In this document: positions 34,844 through 44,227 of the stretch, piece by piece | Numbering within the stretch: position 1 is the first letter of the stretch | How the letters are laid out: each line of letters opens with the position of its first letter | Source: Corynebacterium freiburgense | GTDB lineage: Bacteria > Actinomycetota > Actinomycetes > Mycobacteriales > Mycobacteriaceae | Length of the DNA stretch: 64,000 nucleotides | Assembly (NCBI RefSeq): GCF_030408815.1 | Contig: NZ_CP047355.1 | Location: 558,001 to 622,000 of the forward strand | Direction: 5' to 3' | Position numbers and translations under genes: made by a program | Notes under the pieces: generated by a model | Databases searched by the model: none | What the model saw: the letters and a program-made list of their open reading frames with translations, nothing else | What the model was told of the DNA's origin: nothing

Positions 34844-36067
34844 ATGATAACGCTTAACACCTCAGATTTACTCTTTGTCAAGCTTGAAAACGATAGTTTC
34901 GGACAAACAAAATCGGCAGATCCCCTGGATATCAATTCAGGATATTTGGGCGCGGCATATCTTGCAGCATCAATGGCACAGATCGACGATTCTCAAGATT
35001 GGCGGCAGGTCACAATGAAGCAGCTAAACCATATCTTTAAACAGCTCGGCGCAAGCAAATATTCACATGGTGGAATGCTCGGTGGGCTTGCTGGATTGGC
35101 ACTATTGCTCCAAACCTCCAAACAGGATCCTGCCGAATATGTGGGTGCATTGCATAAAATCGAAACACGGCTACTGCATCACGTCCGTTGTAGTTTGGAA
35201 AAACTACAAACCAGTATTGGTATGCCTAGGTTCGATTATGATTATGCGATTGGGCTGACTGGAATTCTTTACTATTTTGAGCTTTTCCCACCCGCCGAAA
35301 GAGAACAACAGGAACTTATTACCGGTGCACTGCAATATTTGGTTGGCGTAGCTAAATCGAGTTTTGATGAGTTCTTTTGGACGCCGTCAATTGCTGTTCC
35401 CCACGAGGTAGTGCAACAGGAACCAAAAGCCGCTTTTGGAATTCTTGATTTTGGACAGGCCCATGGAATCAGTGGTGTGTTAGGGCTCTTTCTGGCACAT
35501 GTGCAGCGTACAAAGGACCATAGTGTTCAAGAGGCTATTCCAGGGCTGCTGGCCGCGCTAGTTCGAGGATATGACACTTCAATTGTTCCCGGTATTCCGT
35601 ACTATCTTTGCGGGCATCCAGAAAGCGAATCGTGGCTCAATGATGAACCAGTAGGTTTTGGATCCGGCCCCACTGCACGTAATGGTTGGTGTTACGGTTT
35701 GCCAATTTTAGAAATTTATATGGCGAACTATGGTTTAGCTATTCCCAAACGCCTCGAGTTGAGTTTTACGTCGCCAGAGTACGTCGATCCACGAACTGGC
35801 GGTTTTGATGGGCCAGGATTGTGTCACGGAATTGCAGGGCGTATGGCATTGAACTATCTCATGCGTAAACCAATTCCTGATATTTGGTGGGAGAGAGCAG
35901 AACAACAACTTCAAGCATTGAATGATGTGGAGAATTCCGGACTCGATTTCGGGTTTTGGGATGGAATTGGCGGTCTGCAAATTGTGGTGCAAGCGATTTC
36001 TCAATCCAAGCCGTTGCCAAAACAATTACAAATTCTGGGGCTTCCATATGAACACATTGCGTTGTAA
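34844..36067 (+). CDS. lanC: Lanthionine cyclase LanC
   Basis: 407 residues. Zinc enzyme that adds Cys thiols to dehydro residues to close thioether rings. Zinc ligands are visible at C283 (NGWCYG), C327 and H328 (GLCHGIAG), close in number to those of NisC (C284, C330, H331). AHGISG at 207 holds the catalytic His. The gene starts 3 bases after lanB and overlaps the start of the ABC ATPase by 20 bases. Confidence 0.95.
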   Translation: MITLNTSDLLFVKLENDSFGQTKSADPLDINSGYLGAAYLAASMAQIDDSQDWRQVTMKQLNHIFKQLGASKYSHGGMLGGLAGLALLLQTSKQDPAEYVGALHKIETRLLHHVRCSLEKLQTSIGMPRFDYDYAIGLTGILYYFELFPPAEREQQELITGALQYLVGVAKSSFDEFFWTPSIAVPHEVVQQEPKAAFGILDFGQAHGISGVLGLFLAHVQRTKDHSVQEAIPGLLAALVRGYDTSIVPGIPYYLCGHPESESWLNDEPVGFGSGPTARNGWCYGLPILEIYMANYGLAIPKRLELSFTSPEYVDPRTGGFDGPGLCHGIAGRMALNYLMRKPIPDIWWERAEQQLQALNDVENSGLDFGFWDGIGGLQIVVQAISQSKPLPKQLQILGLPYEHIAL

Positions 36068-36686
36068 AGACGTCAGTTTTTCATACCCTGATAAGCCGGT
36101 CCTATCACATTGGTCTCAATGTTTCCCGCCAGGAAGCTCTACAGCAATCATTGGGCCAAATGGCTCAGGAAAAACGACATTACTGAAACTTTTAGCTGGT
36201 CTAGTAATACCAAATAGCGGTTGTGTGGCTTATGGGGATTGGACTACAGCACATGATTGGCGCCAATTTCGTTCGCGGATTGGAATGAGTTTATATTCTG
36301 AGCGCAGTTTTAACTTTCGGCTTAATGGATACCAGAATGCAGAGTTTATTGGCGCGCTAAATGGATTACATAAAGCCGAAGTGTATGAGCGAATCGAAGA
36401 GTTGTTCTCCAGATTCAATGCTGCAAAATTCTTTGAAACCAGGTTCAGTGACTTGTCCCTCGGGCAGCGCAGCATATACGGACTTCTGGTTGCGGCTTTA
36501 ACATCGCATGGAATTGTCATTTTGGACGAGCCAACAAGCACGTTAGATGTGCACAACAGGAGAATTGTGTGTGCGATGATTAAGGCCCTCACTGCGGGTG
36601 GACACATTGTCATTACATCGACGCATGATTCTGATTTGGCTGATGCTTCTGATTTTGTTATCAACTCTGAGGGGTTTTTGCGATGA
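36048..36686 (+). CDS. Lanthipeptide ABC transporter ATPase
   Basis: 212 residues from the ATG at 36048. Walker A GPNGSGKTT, signature LSLGQRS, Walker B HGIVILDEPTST. A single nucleotide-binding domain with no C39 peptidase or membrane part, so it is of the LanF type rather than LanT. It pairs with the permease whose start overlaps its stop (ATGA). May export the peptide or give immunity; no separate LanT is present. Confidence 0.9.
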   Translation: MNTLRCKDVSFSYPDKPVLSHWSQCFPPGSSTAIIGPNGSGKTTLLKLLAGLVIPNSGCVAYGDWTTAHDWRQFRSRIGMSLYSERSFNFRLNGYQNAEFIGALNGLHKAEVYERIEELFSRFNAAKFFETRFSDLSLGQRSIYGLLVAALTSHGIVILDEPTSTLDVHNRRIVCAMIKALTAGGHIVITSTHDSDLADASDFVINSEGFLR

Positions 36687-37501
36687 TTGTTGACGCCGTG
36701 GCGCTCATCGTGCCTCAAATGAAACGTTTTTGGAGGGAAAAACGCACCTATAAAACACAAATGGTGCTTACGATGTTGTCCTCAATTGTCGGCCTTGTTC
36801 AATTCGGAATTCTCGGCATGTTTATTTCTCAAGGTGGTTCGCTGCCAGGGTTGGATGCTTATGGAGGCAATGTCATTGGTTTTATGGTGACCGGAGCGAT
36901 GGGATCATCAGTGTTATTTATGTTGATGAATGTTCCAAAAGATACGATTCGTGAAGAGCAGCGCACCGGAACTCTAGAAATGATTATTATGTCCAAGCTT
37001 GGACTGCCCACCATTATTGTGACACGGTTATTGGTGAATTTGCTTTCAACGTTAGTGAGCAGCACGGTAGTTATCACGTGCTTCTTTGTGATATTTCATG
37101 TATCGTCCAATGTGAACTGGTTGAATCTATTGCTCACCGTACTAGTCGGGTTCGTGCTTATGTCATCAATCGGCTTATGTGCAGCGGGTTACATCCTCAA
37201 TTCGAAAAGTGGCGAACCATTTACGTGGACGATGACCGTGATTGTGGGATTATTTTCCGGCGTAATGTTTCCGGTGGAATTTTATCCGGAATGGATTCAA
37301 TCTCTAGCATTCTATATTCCAACGACCTCGGTAATGTCGGCGTTGAGACTTTCAACTTTAACCGAGTCAAATTTATTCGAAACCTGTAATGTGCTAATTC
37401 CAGCAATTGTTTGGATATGTATCTTACTGCCACTAAGCCTGTATGTTTTTTGTTGGGGAATGCGAAAAAGCCGGATTAGTGGAACGATCGGTAGTTATTA
37501 G
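36683..37501 (+). CDS. ABC-2 type permease
   Basis: 272 residues, six predicted membrane helices, ABC-2 pattern with the early amphipathic QMKRFWREKRTYKTQMVLTML and EEQRTGTLEMIIMSKLG. Forms a transporter with the preceding ATPase. Translation is coupled to it. Candidate exporter of the modified precursor. Confidence 0.88.
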   Translation: MIVDAVALIVPQMKRFWREKRTYKTQMVLTMLSSIVGLVQFGILGMFISQGGSLPGLDAYGGNVIGFMVTGAMGSSVLFMLMNVPKDTIREEQRTGTLEMIIMSKLGLPTIIVTRLLVNLLSTLVSSTVVITCFFVIFHVSSNVNWLNLLLTVLVGFVLMSSIGLCAAGYILNSKSGEPFTWTMTVIVGLFSGVMFPVEFYPEWIQSLAFYIPTTSVMSALRLSTLTESNLFETCNVLIPAIVWICILLPLSLYVFCWGMRKSRISGTIGSY

Positions 37502-37540
37502 CTATACGGAGCATTGAGTTTCGCGGAAAGGAGTCTTCCC

Positions 37541-37891
37541 ATGAATCGCGCAGTAACGATGTTAGCCCCTGTTATGTTGGTTATTTCATTATTTCTTCTA
37601 GTTGCGAGCTGGTTTGCCATTGTGTTTGGAGTCCTCGCTGTTCTTGCACTACTAGTCTCTGGTGTTTGTATCAAATTCGCAGGGACTGTGCAGGCGAAGA
37701 AGCTTAGTATTGCAGCGCTTTTTATGAGCCTGCTGGCAATTGCTATCGCGGGCATTGGGACATTGCTAATGATGTCAAATGTGCGCACTGAATGTGGGGC
37801 CTTAGATCCCGCATCGGAGGCTGGAATTACCTGCTTTAATCAGCAGTATTCCGCAAGTAAAGGTCTCCACCATTTGTTGTTCGAAAAGTAG
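37541..37891 (+). CDS. Small membrane protein of the lanthipeptide cluster
   Basis: 116 residues with three hydrophobic helices (about 5-25, 28-47, 55-78) and a short extracytoplasmic tail with two cysteines (TECGALD, GITCFNQQY). No family recognised. Its position between the exporter and the protease suggests an accessory role such as immunity or protease docking; this is inference. GGAAAGGAG lies before the ATG. Confidence 0.7.
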   Translation: MNRAVTMLAPVMLVISLFLLVASWFAIVFGVLAVLALLVSGVCIKFAGTVQAKKLSIAALFMSLLAIAIAGIGTLLMMSNVRTECGALDPASEAGITCFNQQYSASKGLHHLLFEK

Positions 37892-37917
37892 TTCATTTGA
37901 AAGAGAATAGGTTACTC

Positions 37918-38685
37918 ATGCTCCGTTATAGCGCGTTTAAAAAAGGGTTGGTTTGTGCATTATTTGGTGTGGTGATGTGTAGCGAGATTGCAGCTGCACA
38001 GGAGAATATGCAAAATCTCATTGGTGTTGGTGAGTTGCCTGAGGGAGTGTATTCAGAGCCATATACATTTGAGTCAACGAATACGCAGGATGCTGCCGAA
38101 TTGGTGCTTTACGGATTCACGGCTTCAACGGGTGATGGTTTTTGTAGTGGTATTTCACTAAATGAACATCAGTTTTTAACTTCACAGCATTGTACTAATG
38201 CCGCCACTTCCCTCGAGGATATGAAAGTGTTTGGACATCCCGATGCAATAGTCCAGGATATTGAGGATCTGCCGGGTGTTGATGCGACGGTAGTCACCCT
38301 TAAGAACCCGGTGTTTAGCCATCATTGCACTGAGTTTTCTGAATCAACCGTGCGGGTGGGCGAAAAGATTGATTTATACACTTTTGATTTTTCTAAGAAC
38401 AAGCCAAATAGTGAACAACTCAACGTTGAACAGGTCGATTATGTAGGTAATAATCCGGAGCTGGGGATTACTTCGCATGATTTGCTTCGTGCATCTGCGT
38501 TGGATGGTACAGCTACACAAGAAGGTGATTCGGGTGCGCCGGTGTTTATGCAGCGAGAAGATGGAGGCAAAGCATTGGCGGGAATTGTTGTCGGAGTTTC
38601 TAAAAAATATGGCGATGTTATTGTGCAGCCGATCGAGCCGTTGATTGATGACGTATTGGAGCGTGGTTCGTACTGTGGTGAATAG
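37918..38685 (+). CDS. Secreted trypsin-like serine protease
   Basis: 255 residues from the ATG at 37918. Signal peptide KKGLVCALFGVVMCSEIAAA, then an S1-family domain with the triad His91 (LTSQHC), Asp122 (GVDATVV) and Ser205 (EGDSGAP). Class I clusters usually have a subtilisin-type LanP; none is present here, so this enzyme is the best candidate for leader removal outside the cell. The precursor has Lys at positions 22 and 24 near the leader-core border, which a trypsin-like enzyme might use. Confidence 0.85.
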   Translation: MLRYSAFKKGLVCALFGVVMCSEIAAAQENMQNLIGVGELPEGVYSEPYTFESTNTQDAAELVLYGFTASTGDGFCSGISLNEHQFLTSQHCTNAATSLEDMKVFGHPDAIVQDIEDLPGVDATVVTLKNPVFSHHCTEFSESTVRVGEKIDLYTFDFSKNKPNSEQLNVEQVDYVGNNPELGITSHDLLRASALDGTATQEGDSGAPVFMQREDGGKALAGIVVGVSKKYGDVIVQPIEPLIDDVLERGSYCGE

Positions 38686-38699
38686 CTACACTGGTAGGT

Positions 38700-39863
38700 G
38701 TGTTTGCGAAGCGGCCAGCCTTAGGCGATTTTCTTCTAGCAACATTGGTGAGCATTGTCGCCATGTTTTATGTCTGGGTTGCTTGGGCAAATACCATTAG
38801 TGCACGGCCAGAGTCACCACAAATAGCGATTGTTGTTTGGGTACATGCCACCATTGCGGTGCTGCTTATCGGCACCGCTTTATTTATGCGCGTATATCCG
38901 TTGGTGTGTGCAGTTCTTACATTGGTTTTGCTGGGGTTTTGGTCGCTAGCATCGATAAGTGTTTTGCCAATTAATACCGGTTATCCGCCTGTACTATTCC
39001 TTGCATTGTGGGCTCTATATTGTGTGTCTCGTTCGGAACAAATTTCGCAATGGCTTATCGTTACCTTGGCCGTTGTGGCGGGTATTGGTTCGGTTTTTTC
39101 GCCAATTATGTGGCGGCTTTCTAATACCGGGGGCTTGGAGTATCGCACTGGCGATGAGATGTTGAGTTGGCTAGGGCTGCATTGGGTGACAATTATCTCG
39201 CTTGTGCTTTTTGCTTGGCGGAGAAAAAGCCTAGAAATTTCTCGCAGGGAAAGCATTATGCGTAGCCGGGAACGTGAGCATTTGCGTATTGCATCAGAGA
39301 TTCATGATGTATTGGCGCATTCGCTCACATTGATTCGGATGCAAGCTGCAGCGGGACTATATAATCCGGATTCAGCGAAAAGCAATTTAGAAACAATCCA
39401 TAAAGTTTCTGGTGATGGCATTGCGGAAGTGCGGATGATTGTGAATGCATTGCGTTCGGGAAATATTGAAGTGCCAGAAACGATGCATTTGCTGGATGTA
39501 GTTGATCGGTTTTTATCTGCTGGTTTACGTATTGAAGCCGATATTGATGCCTCAACGCAGCAGTACTCGCCGATTGTGCAATTGGCATTGCATCGAATAC
39601 TTACTGAAACATTGACAAATGTGCTAAAGCATCAGGGCGTAGATACCCATGTGACCTTGTCAGTACGGGATGTTGAAGAGCATATCGAAGTGCGAGTTTG
39701 TAGCCGTACACCGGCAAAAATCACGCAACGTTTCCCCTCATCAGGAGGCTTTGGATTAGAGGGAATTAAAGAGCGTTGCGTGGCACTAGGGGGAGAGTTT
39801 GAATTTCATTTTGAACAGAATACGGCTAATACGTTTGCTTGGCTGCCAAAGGATCCACAATGA
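38700..39863 (+). CDS. Sensor histidine kinase, NarL-type
   Basis: 387 residues. Six membrane helices in the first 175 residues form a sensor without large loop. The kinase core follows: REHLRIASEIHDVLAHSLT with the phospho-His, LTETLTNVLKHQG (N box) and GGFGLEGIKERCVALGG. HisKA_3 type, as in NarX/DesK relatives and several peptide-antibiotic sensors. GTG start at 38700. Stop overlaps the response regulator start. Confidence 0.9.
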   Translation: MFAKRPALGDFLLATLVSIVAMFYVWVAWANTISARPESPQIAIVVWVHATIAVLLIGTALFMRVYPLVCAVLTLVLLGFWSLASISVLPINTGYPPVLFLALWALYCVSRSEQISQWLIVTLAVVAGIGSVFSPIMWRLSNTGGLEYRTGDEMLSWLGLHWVTIISLVLFAWRRKSLEISRRESIMRSREREHLRIASEIHDVLAHSLTLIRMQAAAGLYNPDSAKSNLETIHKVSGDGIAEVRMIVNALRSGNIEVPETMHLLDVVDRFLSAGLRIEADIDASTQQYSPIVQLALHRILTETLTNVLKHQGVDTHVTLSVRDVEEHIEVRVCSRTPAKITQRFPSSGGFGLEGIKERCVALGGEFEFHFEQNTANTFAWLPKDPQ

Positions 39864-40531
39864 CTATTCGTGTACTCCTCGCTGATGACCAACCACTTCT
39901 AGCTTCTGCTCTGGCCACAATTATTTCCTCGCAATCTGATATGGAGGTAGTGGCTACTTGCTCAGATGGGCAGAGTGCAATCGATACTATTAGGGAGCAA
40001 CCTGTTGATATTGCCATTCTGGATATTCGAATGCCCGGCAAAGATGGTATCCAGGCATTGCAGGAAATCAACCGAATCGCACCAAATATTCGGGTGCTTA
40101 TGCTCACTACGTTTAATGTCCCGGATTTTGTCGAGCGTGCATTGGCTGCGGGGGCGCACGGATTTCTATTAAAAGATGCCGAACCAGAAGTATTATTGCA
40201 AGCGATTCGCTCTGTTTATAAAGGTGAATCGGTATTAAGCTCTGGTGTAACTGCCCATGTTATTAAGGCATGGCGGAAAAATTTACGCAAGGATTCGCAA
40301 CCGCTGGCACCGGAAACTCAACAAGGTTTAAGCTTATTGACGCCCCGCGAAGCAGAGATCCTAGCATTGATTGCGCAGGGTAAAACGAACCCAGAGATTT
40401 CAAGCGAATTGGTAATTTCTGCCACCACGGTAAAAACACATGTTTCACATTTGCTGGCGAAATTGAATTGTCGGGATCGGGTGGCATTGGTTATTGTGGC
40501 CCGGGAAGCTGGCTTGCATACCACTGAGTGA
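39860..40531 (+). CDS. NarL/LuxR-type response regulator
   Basis: 223 residues from the ATG at 39860. Receiver domain with DD at 9-10, phospho-Asp55 (AILDIRMPG), Thr, and Lys in LLKDAEP; C-terminal LuxR helix-turn-helix LTPREAEILALIAQGKTNPEI. Coupled by ATGA to its kinase. Likely responds to lanthipeptide or cell-envelope stress and controls the ABC genes that follow. Confidence 0.92.
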   Translation: MTIRVLLADDQPLLASALATIISSQSDMEVVATCSDGQSAIDTIREQPVDIAILDIRMPGKDGIQALQEINRIAPNIRVLMLTTFNVPDFVERALAAGAHGFLLKDAEPEVLLQAIRSVYKGESVLSSGVTAHVIKAWRKNLRKDSQPLAPETQQGLSLLTPREAEILALIAQGKTNPEISSELVISATTVKTHVSHLLAKLNCRDRVALVIVAREAGLHTTE

Positions 40532-40532
40532 T

Positions 40533-40552
40533 TCTCCTACCAGAGTAGGAGA
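40533..40552. promoter_or_regulatory. Palindrome between response regulator and ABC genes
   Basis: TCTCCTAC-CAGA-GTAGGAGA is a perfect 8-bp inverted repeat just past the regulator stop and 58 bases before the ATPase start. Candidate operator for the response regulator. Confidence 0.5.
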
Positions 40553-40609
40553 TGCAAGTTCGTGCCGTGGTTGGATTACTTTTTTGCTGAGCTTCGCCAC
40601 AATATAAGT

Positions 40610-41320
40610 ATGAAAACAGCAATTGAACTCCAGCAGATATCCGTTGAACTTGGCGGATCTAGGATCCTTAATAATTTGTCCCTAAGGGTTTTTTCGGGGA
40701 GGGTACACGCTTTATTAGGGCGGAATGGTGCGGGTAAATCCACTGCGTTTAAAGCCTTGTTGGGTTTGGTGCCTGTGCAAACCGGTGCGGTAAGTGTGTT
40801 CGGTAGGCCCGTGACGTCGGAAAGCTTGAAATATATTGGGTCTTCTATTAACGGCCCAGCCCTCTATGATCATCTTTCGGCGCGGGATAATGTGAAAATT
40901 CATGCACTGTTATTGGGGTTGCCCAAAACAGAAATCGATCGCGTGCTTACGCTTGTCGGGCTGGCGCAAGCCGGGAAAAAGAAAGCGAAGTCGTTTTCTA
41001 CTGGAATGCGGGCACGGCTGGCACTGGCAATCGCAATGTTAGGCTCGCCGCCCATTTTGATTTTGGATGAACCACAAAATGGCCTTGATCCACAAGGAAT
41101 TACGGATCTTCGGCAATTCCTACAACAGTGGGCGCGCGCTGGTGGCACCGTGTTGGTTAGCTCTCACCAGCTTGGGGAAGTGTCGCGCCTTGCTGACGAT
41201 ATCACCGTAATTGATAGTGGGACCACGGTGTTTTCCGGAACCGCGGAACAATTCCTGCAGGGAGAGGATCTGGAATCCCGCTTTTTGAGTATTACTGGTC
41301 AGAATGAGGGATTACAATGA
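40610..41320 (+). CDS. ABC transporter ATPase, BcrA/lanthipeptide immunity type
   Basis: 236 residues from the ATG at 40610. Walker A GRNGAGKST, signature SFSTGMRARLALA, Walker B ILILDEPQNGLDPQG, and the Gln-Asn variant of the D-loop region. The phrase EPQNGLDPQG is common in bacitracin and lantibiotic self-protection ATPases. It pairs with the large permease coupled by ATGA, downstream of the two-component genes. Confidence 0.9.
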   Translation: MKTAIELQQISVELGGSRILNNLSLRVFSGRVHALLGRNGAGKSTAFKALLGLVPVQTGAVSVFGRPVTSESLKYIGSSINGPALYDHLSARDNVKIHALLLGLPKTEIDRVLTLVGLAQAGKKKAKSFSTGMRARLALAIAMLGSPPILILDEPQNGLDPQGITDLRQFLQQWARAGGTVLVSSHQLGEVSRLADDITVIDSGTTVFSGTAEQFLQGEDLESRFLSITGQNEGLQ

Positions 41321-42786
41321 ACGCAACAGCATCACTTCTGCAGTATGTTCGAGTGGAGGGGATACGGTTACAGTCCTCCCCGGTACTGTACTTTTCGCTC
41401 ATCGGACTTATATTCGGAGCGTTAAGTTTGGTGCTATCGGTTGGTGCGCAAAATGCGGGCTTTCAGTCGGCGGCATTTTCCTGGCAAGTCATGTATTTCA
41501 CTGGCATGGCGGCTCCTCTAATGATGGTGTTGGCGGGACTTTCTGAACAGCGTGAGCTAGCTGCTCGCAATGGTGGAATTACCTGGAGGGGTGCTTCCGC
41601 CTATAAGGATCGCCTGGCCAGGCTCCTCGGAATTACATTCGTTTCCGCATTAGTTCAATTATTGAGTTTTGGCAGCGTGATTTTATTTGGTGCGCCCTTT
41701 ACCAATGGGGTTATCGCAGCGACTTATGCATGGATCGGTTCCTTGGGTTTATTGGGAATCGGCGCGATTGTAGCCCGCAGGCTAGGCACTATAGCAGCCC
41801 TTATCACAGGAATAGTATGGCAGTTAGTTGGTACTGCTTTTGCGGAATCTACCTGGTGGTGGCTGATTCCACCGACTTGGCCCATTCGTATTCTCTTAGT
41901 TCCAATTGGCGTTCAAGTCAATGGTGTTCCAATGGAAGCTGGCCATCCCGCACTGGATGAACCAGCATGGTTTGGGGTGGTGCTTTGCATTGTCTTTGGC
42001 GTTGCGACGTTCGCGGTTGCTACGCGAGTCGGGGAGCGCCAACCATCTAGAAAACCTAAGGTTGTTCAGGGTCCGAAAGTTGAAGTAACAAAGCCATTTG
42101 AGATGAATTCGGTAGCTGCGATTACCCCAACTGGGCAACGTAGCGCAAGGACATTTCCTCTTGAAGCATTTATGCTTGCTTTAAAAGGCAGCGGCGTGGG
42201 GATTTGTATGGTTCTTTCCGCAGTGGTCATTATTATCGCTGCTGGAACGTACACGATCGAAATAGTGAGCGGATTTTTTAGCTTTATTATTGTTCCGCTT
42301 GGGGCAGGAATTTTGCCGGTACTTGTATGGCGGGTACTTCAGGATACCTATACGCTAATGCATATTGAAAACCCGAAAATTACGCCCGGGATTGCAATTA
42401 TGCAAACGCTTGTTCTGGGTGTTTTGGTGGCAATTGTTAGTGTGTGTTTATTGGGTGGTGGATATCCCGTAATTGCACTTGCGGGAAAGATTTTATTGTG
42501 GATGCTGGTGGGAACTACCTTATTGTGTTTAGCCTTAGCATTAACTGTAAGGTTTGGTCCCGGGGCGTCGATAGCCGCAATGGTTTTCTGGACCATTATT
42601 GCGATTACCCTAGGCGGAGACGTACTGGCAGAAACATTCTTGTGGATCATTGCGTTTCCAGTATGGCCGGAATTGGCGAGCACATTGGCGAGGTTCTTGA
42701 TCGCACTGCCATTGGCTGTGCTCACCACGCTTGGTAGCTGGTATCTACTTATGCGAACTTTGAGGGCGCATCGTCGCACTTCATAG
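41317..42786 (+). CDS. ABC permease, lanthipeptide immunity type
   Basis: 489 residues with about 12 membrane helices, that is, two fused six-helix halves separated by a soluble stretch near residues 245-285. Large single-chain permeases of this kind replace the two small subunits (LanE and LanG) in some lanthipeptide immunity transporters. Coupled to the ATPase. Last gene of the cluster. Confidence 0.82.
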   Translation: MNATASLLQYVRVEGIRLQSSPVLYFSLIGLIFGALSLVLSVGAQNAGFQSAAFSWQVMYFTGMAAPLMMVLAGLSEQRELAARNGGITWRGASAYKDRLARLLGITFVSALVQLLSFGSVILFGAPFTNGVIAATYAWIGSLGLLGIGAIVARRLGTIAALITGIVWQLVGTAFAESTWWWLIPPTWPIRILLVPIGVQVNGVPMEAGHPALDEPAWFGVVLCIVFGVATFAVATRVGERQPSRKPKVVQGPKVEVTKPFEMNSVAAITPTGQRSARTFPLEAFMLALKGSGVGICMVLSAVVIIIAAGTYTIEIVSGFFSFIIVPLGAGILPVLVWRVLQDTYTLMHIENPKITPGIAIMQTLVLGVLVAIVSVCLLGGGYPVIALAGKILLWMLVGTTLLCLALALTVRFGPGASIAAMVFWTIIAITLGGDVLAETFLWIIAFPVWPELASTLARFLIALPLAVLTTLGSWYLLMRTLRAHRRTS

Positions 42787-42788
42787 CA

Positions 42789-43193
42789 CTAAATTTCAAT
42801 CACGCAGGAATTTGGCACCCCAATATCCCCGGTAGCGGCGACCTGAACCTGGCGCAAGTTCTTGGTTTCCTCCGGGGAAAGGGTTGTTATTTTTACTAAT
42901 TTTTGTTGCTCATTTGCTTGGCGTTCCTCTTCGCCTCGGTCTGTGTAGCGAAGGGTATAGTTCACCTCGTCGCCGGGCTGACCCCGATAGATAAGTTTTG
43001 CCGATCCATCGGTTTGGTATTCCAAGCTGACAATATACGGCGAACAAATACCTAGTTCGCTTACATCCTTAATGACGGGCTGGTCCGGGTCACGGCCAAG
43101 AAAAAGGTCATTAGCATTCGGGAGCGGTACATTGTTGGCAGAACAAGAAGTTATCAAAAACACTGCAAATAGCGTTAAGTAAACTCTAGACAA
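42789..43193 (-). CDS. Small lipoprotein
   Basis: 134 residues from a TTG start at 43193, with AAGG upstream. Signal and lipobox FAVFLITSC; mature part with SLEYQTDGSAKLIYRG and a basic/acidic centre EEERQANEQQK-like (GEEERQANEQQKL). No recognised domain. It overlaps the end of the orphan response regulator by 19 bases and is convergent with the lanthipeptide permease, two bases apart. A self-protection lipoprotein of LanI type would fit by place, but there is no sequence support. Confidence 0.7.
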   Translation of the reverse strand: MSRVYLTLFAVFLITSCSANNVPLPNANDLFLGRDPDQPVIKDVSELGICSPYIVSLEYQTDGSAKLIYRGQPGDEVNYTLRYTDRGEEERQANEQQKLVKITTLSPEETKNLRQVQVAATGDIGVPNSCVIEI

Positions 43194-43879
43194 TGTTTGT
43201 GCCTTACTAGAGCGCCAGATTCAACAACCAAGATAGCTAAGTGAAGCCGTGAATTTGCATGAAAACGAGCAATCAATGACGAAATATACTTTTTTACTGT
43301 CGCTTCCGAGTATTGTAAAGTACGAGCTATTTCGGCATTTGATTTTCCGCAGCAAAGGTTCTCAAGCACCCGTTTTTCGGTCTCATTAAGTGCCATAAAT
43401 ATACTTGTTACTGGGCAAGATTCTGCTGGTTCTATTTCACTTTGGTAGATATGTTCTACAAGCCGATTAAGTAGTTTTGGGGAGATTGCAATTCCACCGT
43501 TTGCCACTGTCTGAATGGCTGTGACAAGTTCTTTTGGACTCGCGCTTTTGAGAATATAGCCGGCGCCACCGGCTTGAAGTACTTTGAGCATGGTGGTGTC
43601 ATCGTCGAGGGTTGTAAGCGCTACAAACGGGGTGGGAATTTGTGAGAGACGCATGTTTTGAAGAAGTGTGATTCCGTCCATATGTGGCATACGTAGTGCG
43701 GCAATAACAATATCAATATCAAATTGCTGAAGCATATCCAGGGCCTGGAGCCCATTCTCTGCTTCGCCTACAATTTGCATTTCGGTATCACGTGATAAGT
43801 AACGTTTCACTGTTGAGATTGCTAATGGATCGTTGTCTGCTATAAGTACACGGAGTTTTGCTACGGGTTCGCTATGCAT
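43175..43879 (-). CDS. Atypical LuxR-type response regulator without phospho-Asp
   Basis: 234 residues. Receiver domain and LuxR helix-turn-helix (NETEKRVLENLCCGKSNAEIA). The phospho-acceptor Asp is Ala61 (DIVIAALRMP, where the partner regulator at 39860 has DIAILDIRMP), and the second acidic residue is Asn16 (ADNDP). The switch Thr and Lys (ILKSASP) are kept. No kinase is adjacent. It probably works without phosphorylation. Co-transcribed with the lipoprotein. Confidence 0.88.
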   Translation of the reverse strand: MHSEPVAKLRVLIADNDPLAISTVKRYLSRDTEMQIVGEAENGLQALDMLQQFDIDIVIAALRMPHMDGITLLQNMRLSQIPTPFVALTTLDDDTTMLKVLQAGGAGYILKSASPKELVTAIQTVANGGIAISPKLLNRLVEHIYQSEIEPAESCPVTSIFMALNETEKRVLENLCCGKSNAEIARTLQYSEATVKKYISSLIARFHANSRLHLAILVVESGALVRHKHCLEFT

Positions 43880-44227
43880 TCAAATACTTCCAATGTTAGC
43901 TTGCTCGATCGGTTTGCTTACCAAGCAATGTTACATCGAGCCTAAAATACGGGGGTGGATGATATTTATAGTGAAAAATGTATCTTGGTTGTTTTGGTTC
44001 AAATTGTGCAGATTACATATGTGCTACTCGCTCTGCATTGCTTGTATTATGATGTAATTCAGTGGGGAATATTTGTACTGCATATACCGTGAGATTAATT
44101 GGCTCGGCTGATACATAGCATGAGAAGCGGACACTAAAATATGCAGATCTGTTCTATAGGTCCGTGTTTGAGGCCGTTTTCATTGGTTTGTAGCGGTTTG
44201 TGCTTAAAAGATGGGGGAAATTTGGTG
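43880..44227. other. Intergenic region between hypF and the atypical regulator
   Basis: About 350 AT-rich bases with no convincing gene. The promoter of the leftward regulator should be here. Nothing else recognised. Confidence 0.35.

Noticed and set aside
36048..37501. LanT-type exporter with C39 leader peptidase
   Set aside because: The ATPase has no N-terminal peptidase and no fused membrane domain; it is a separate ATPase/permease pair.
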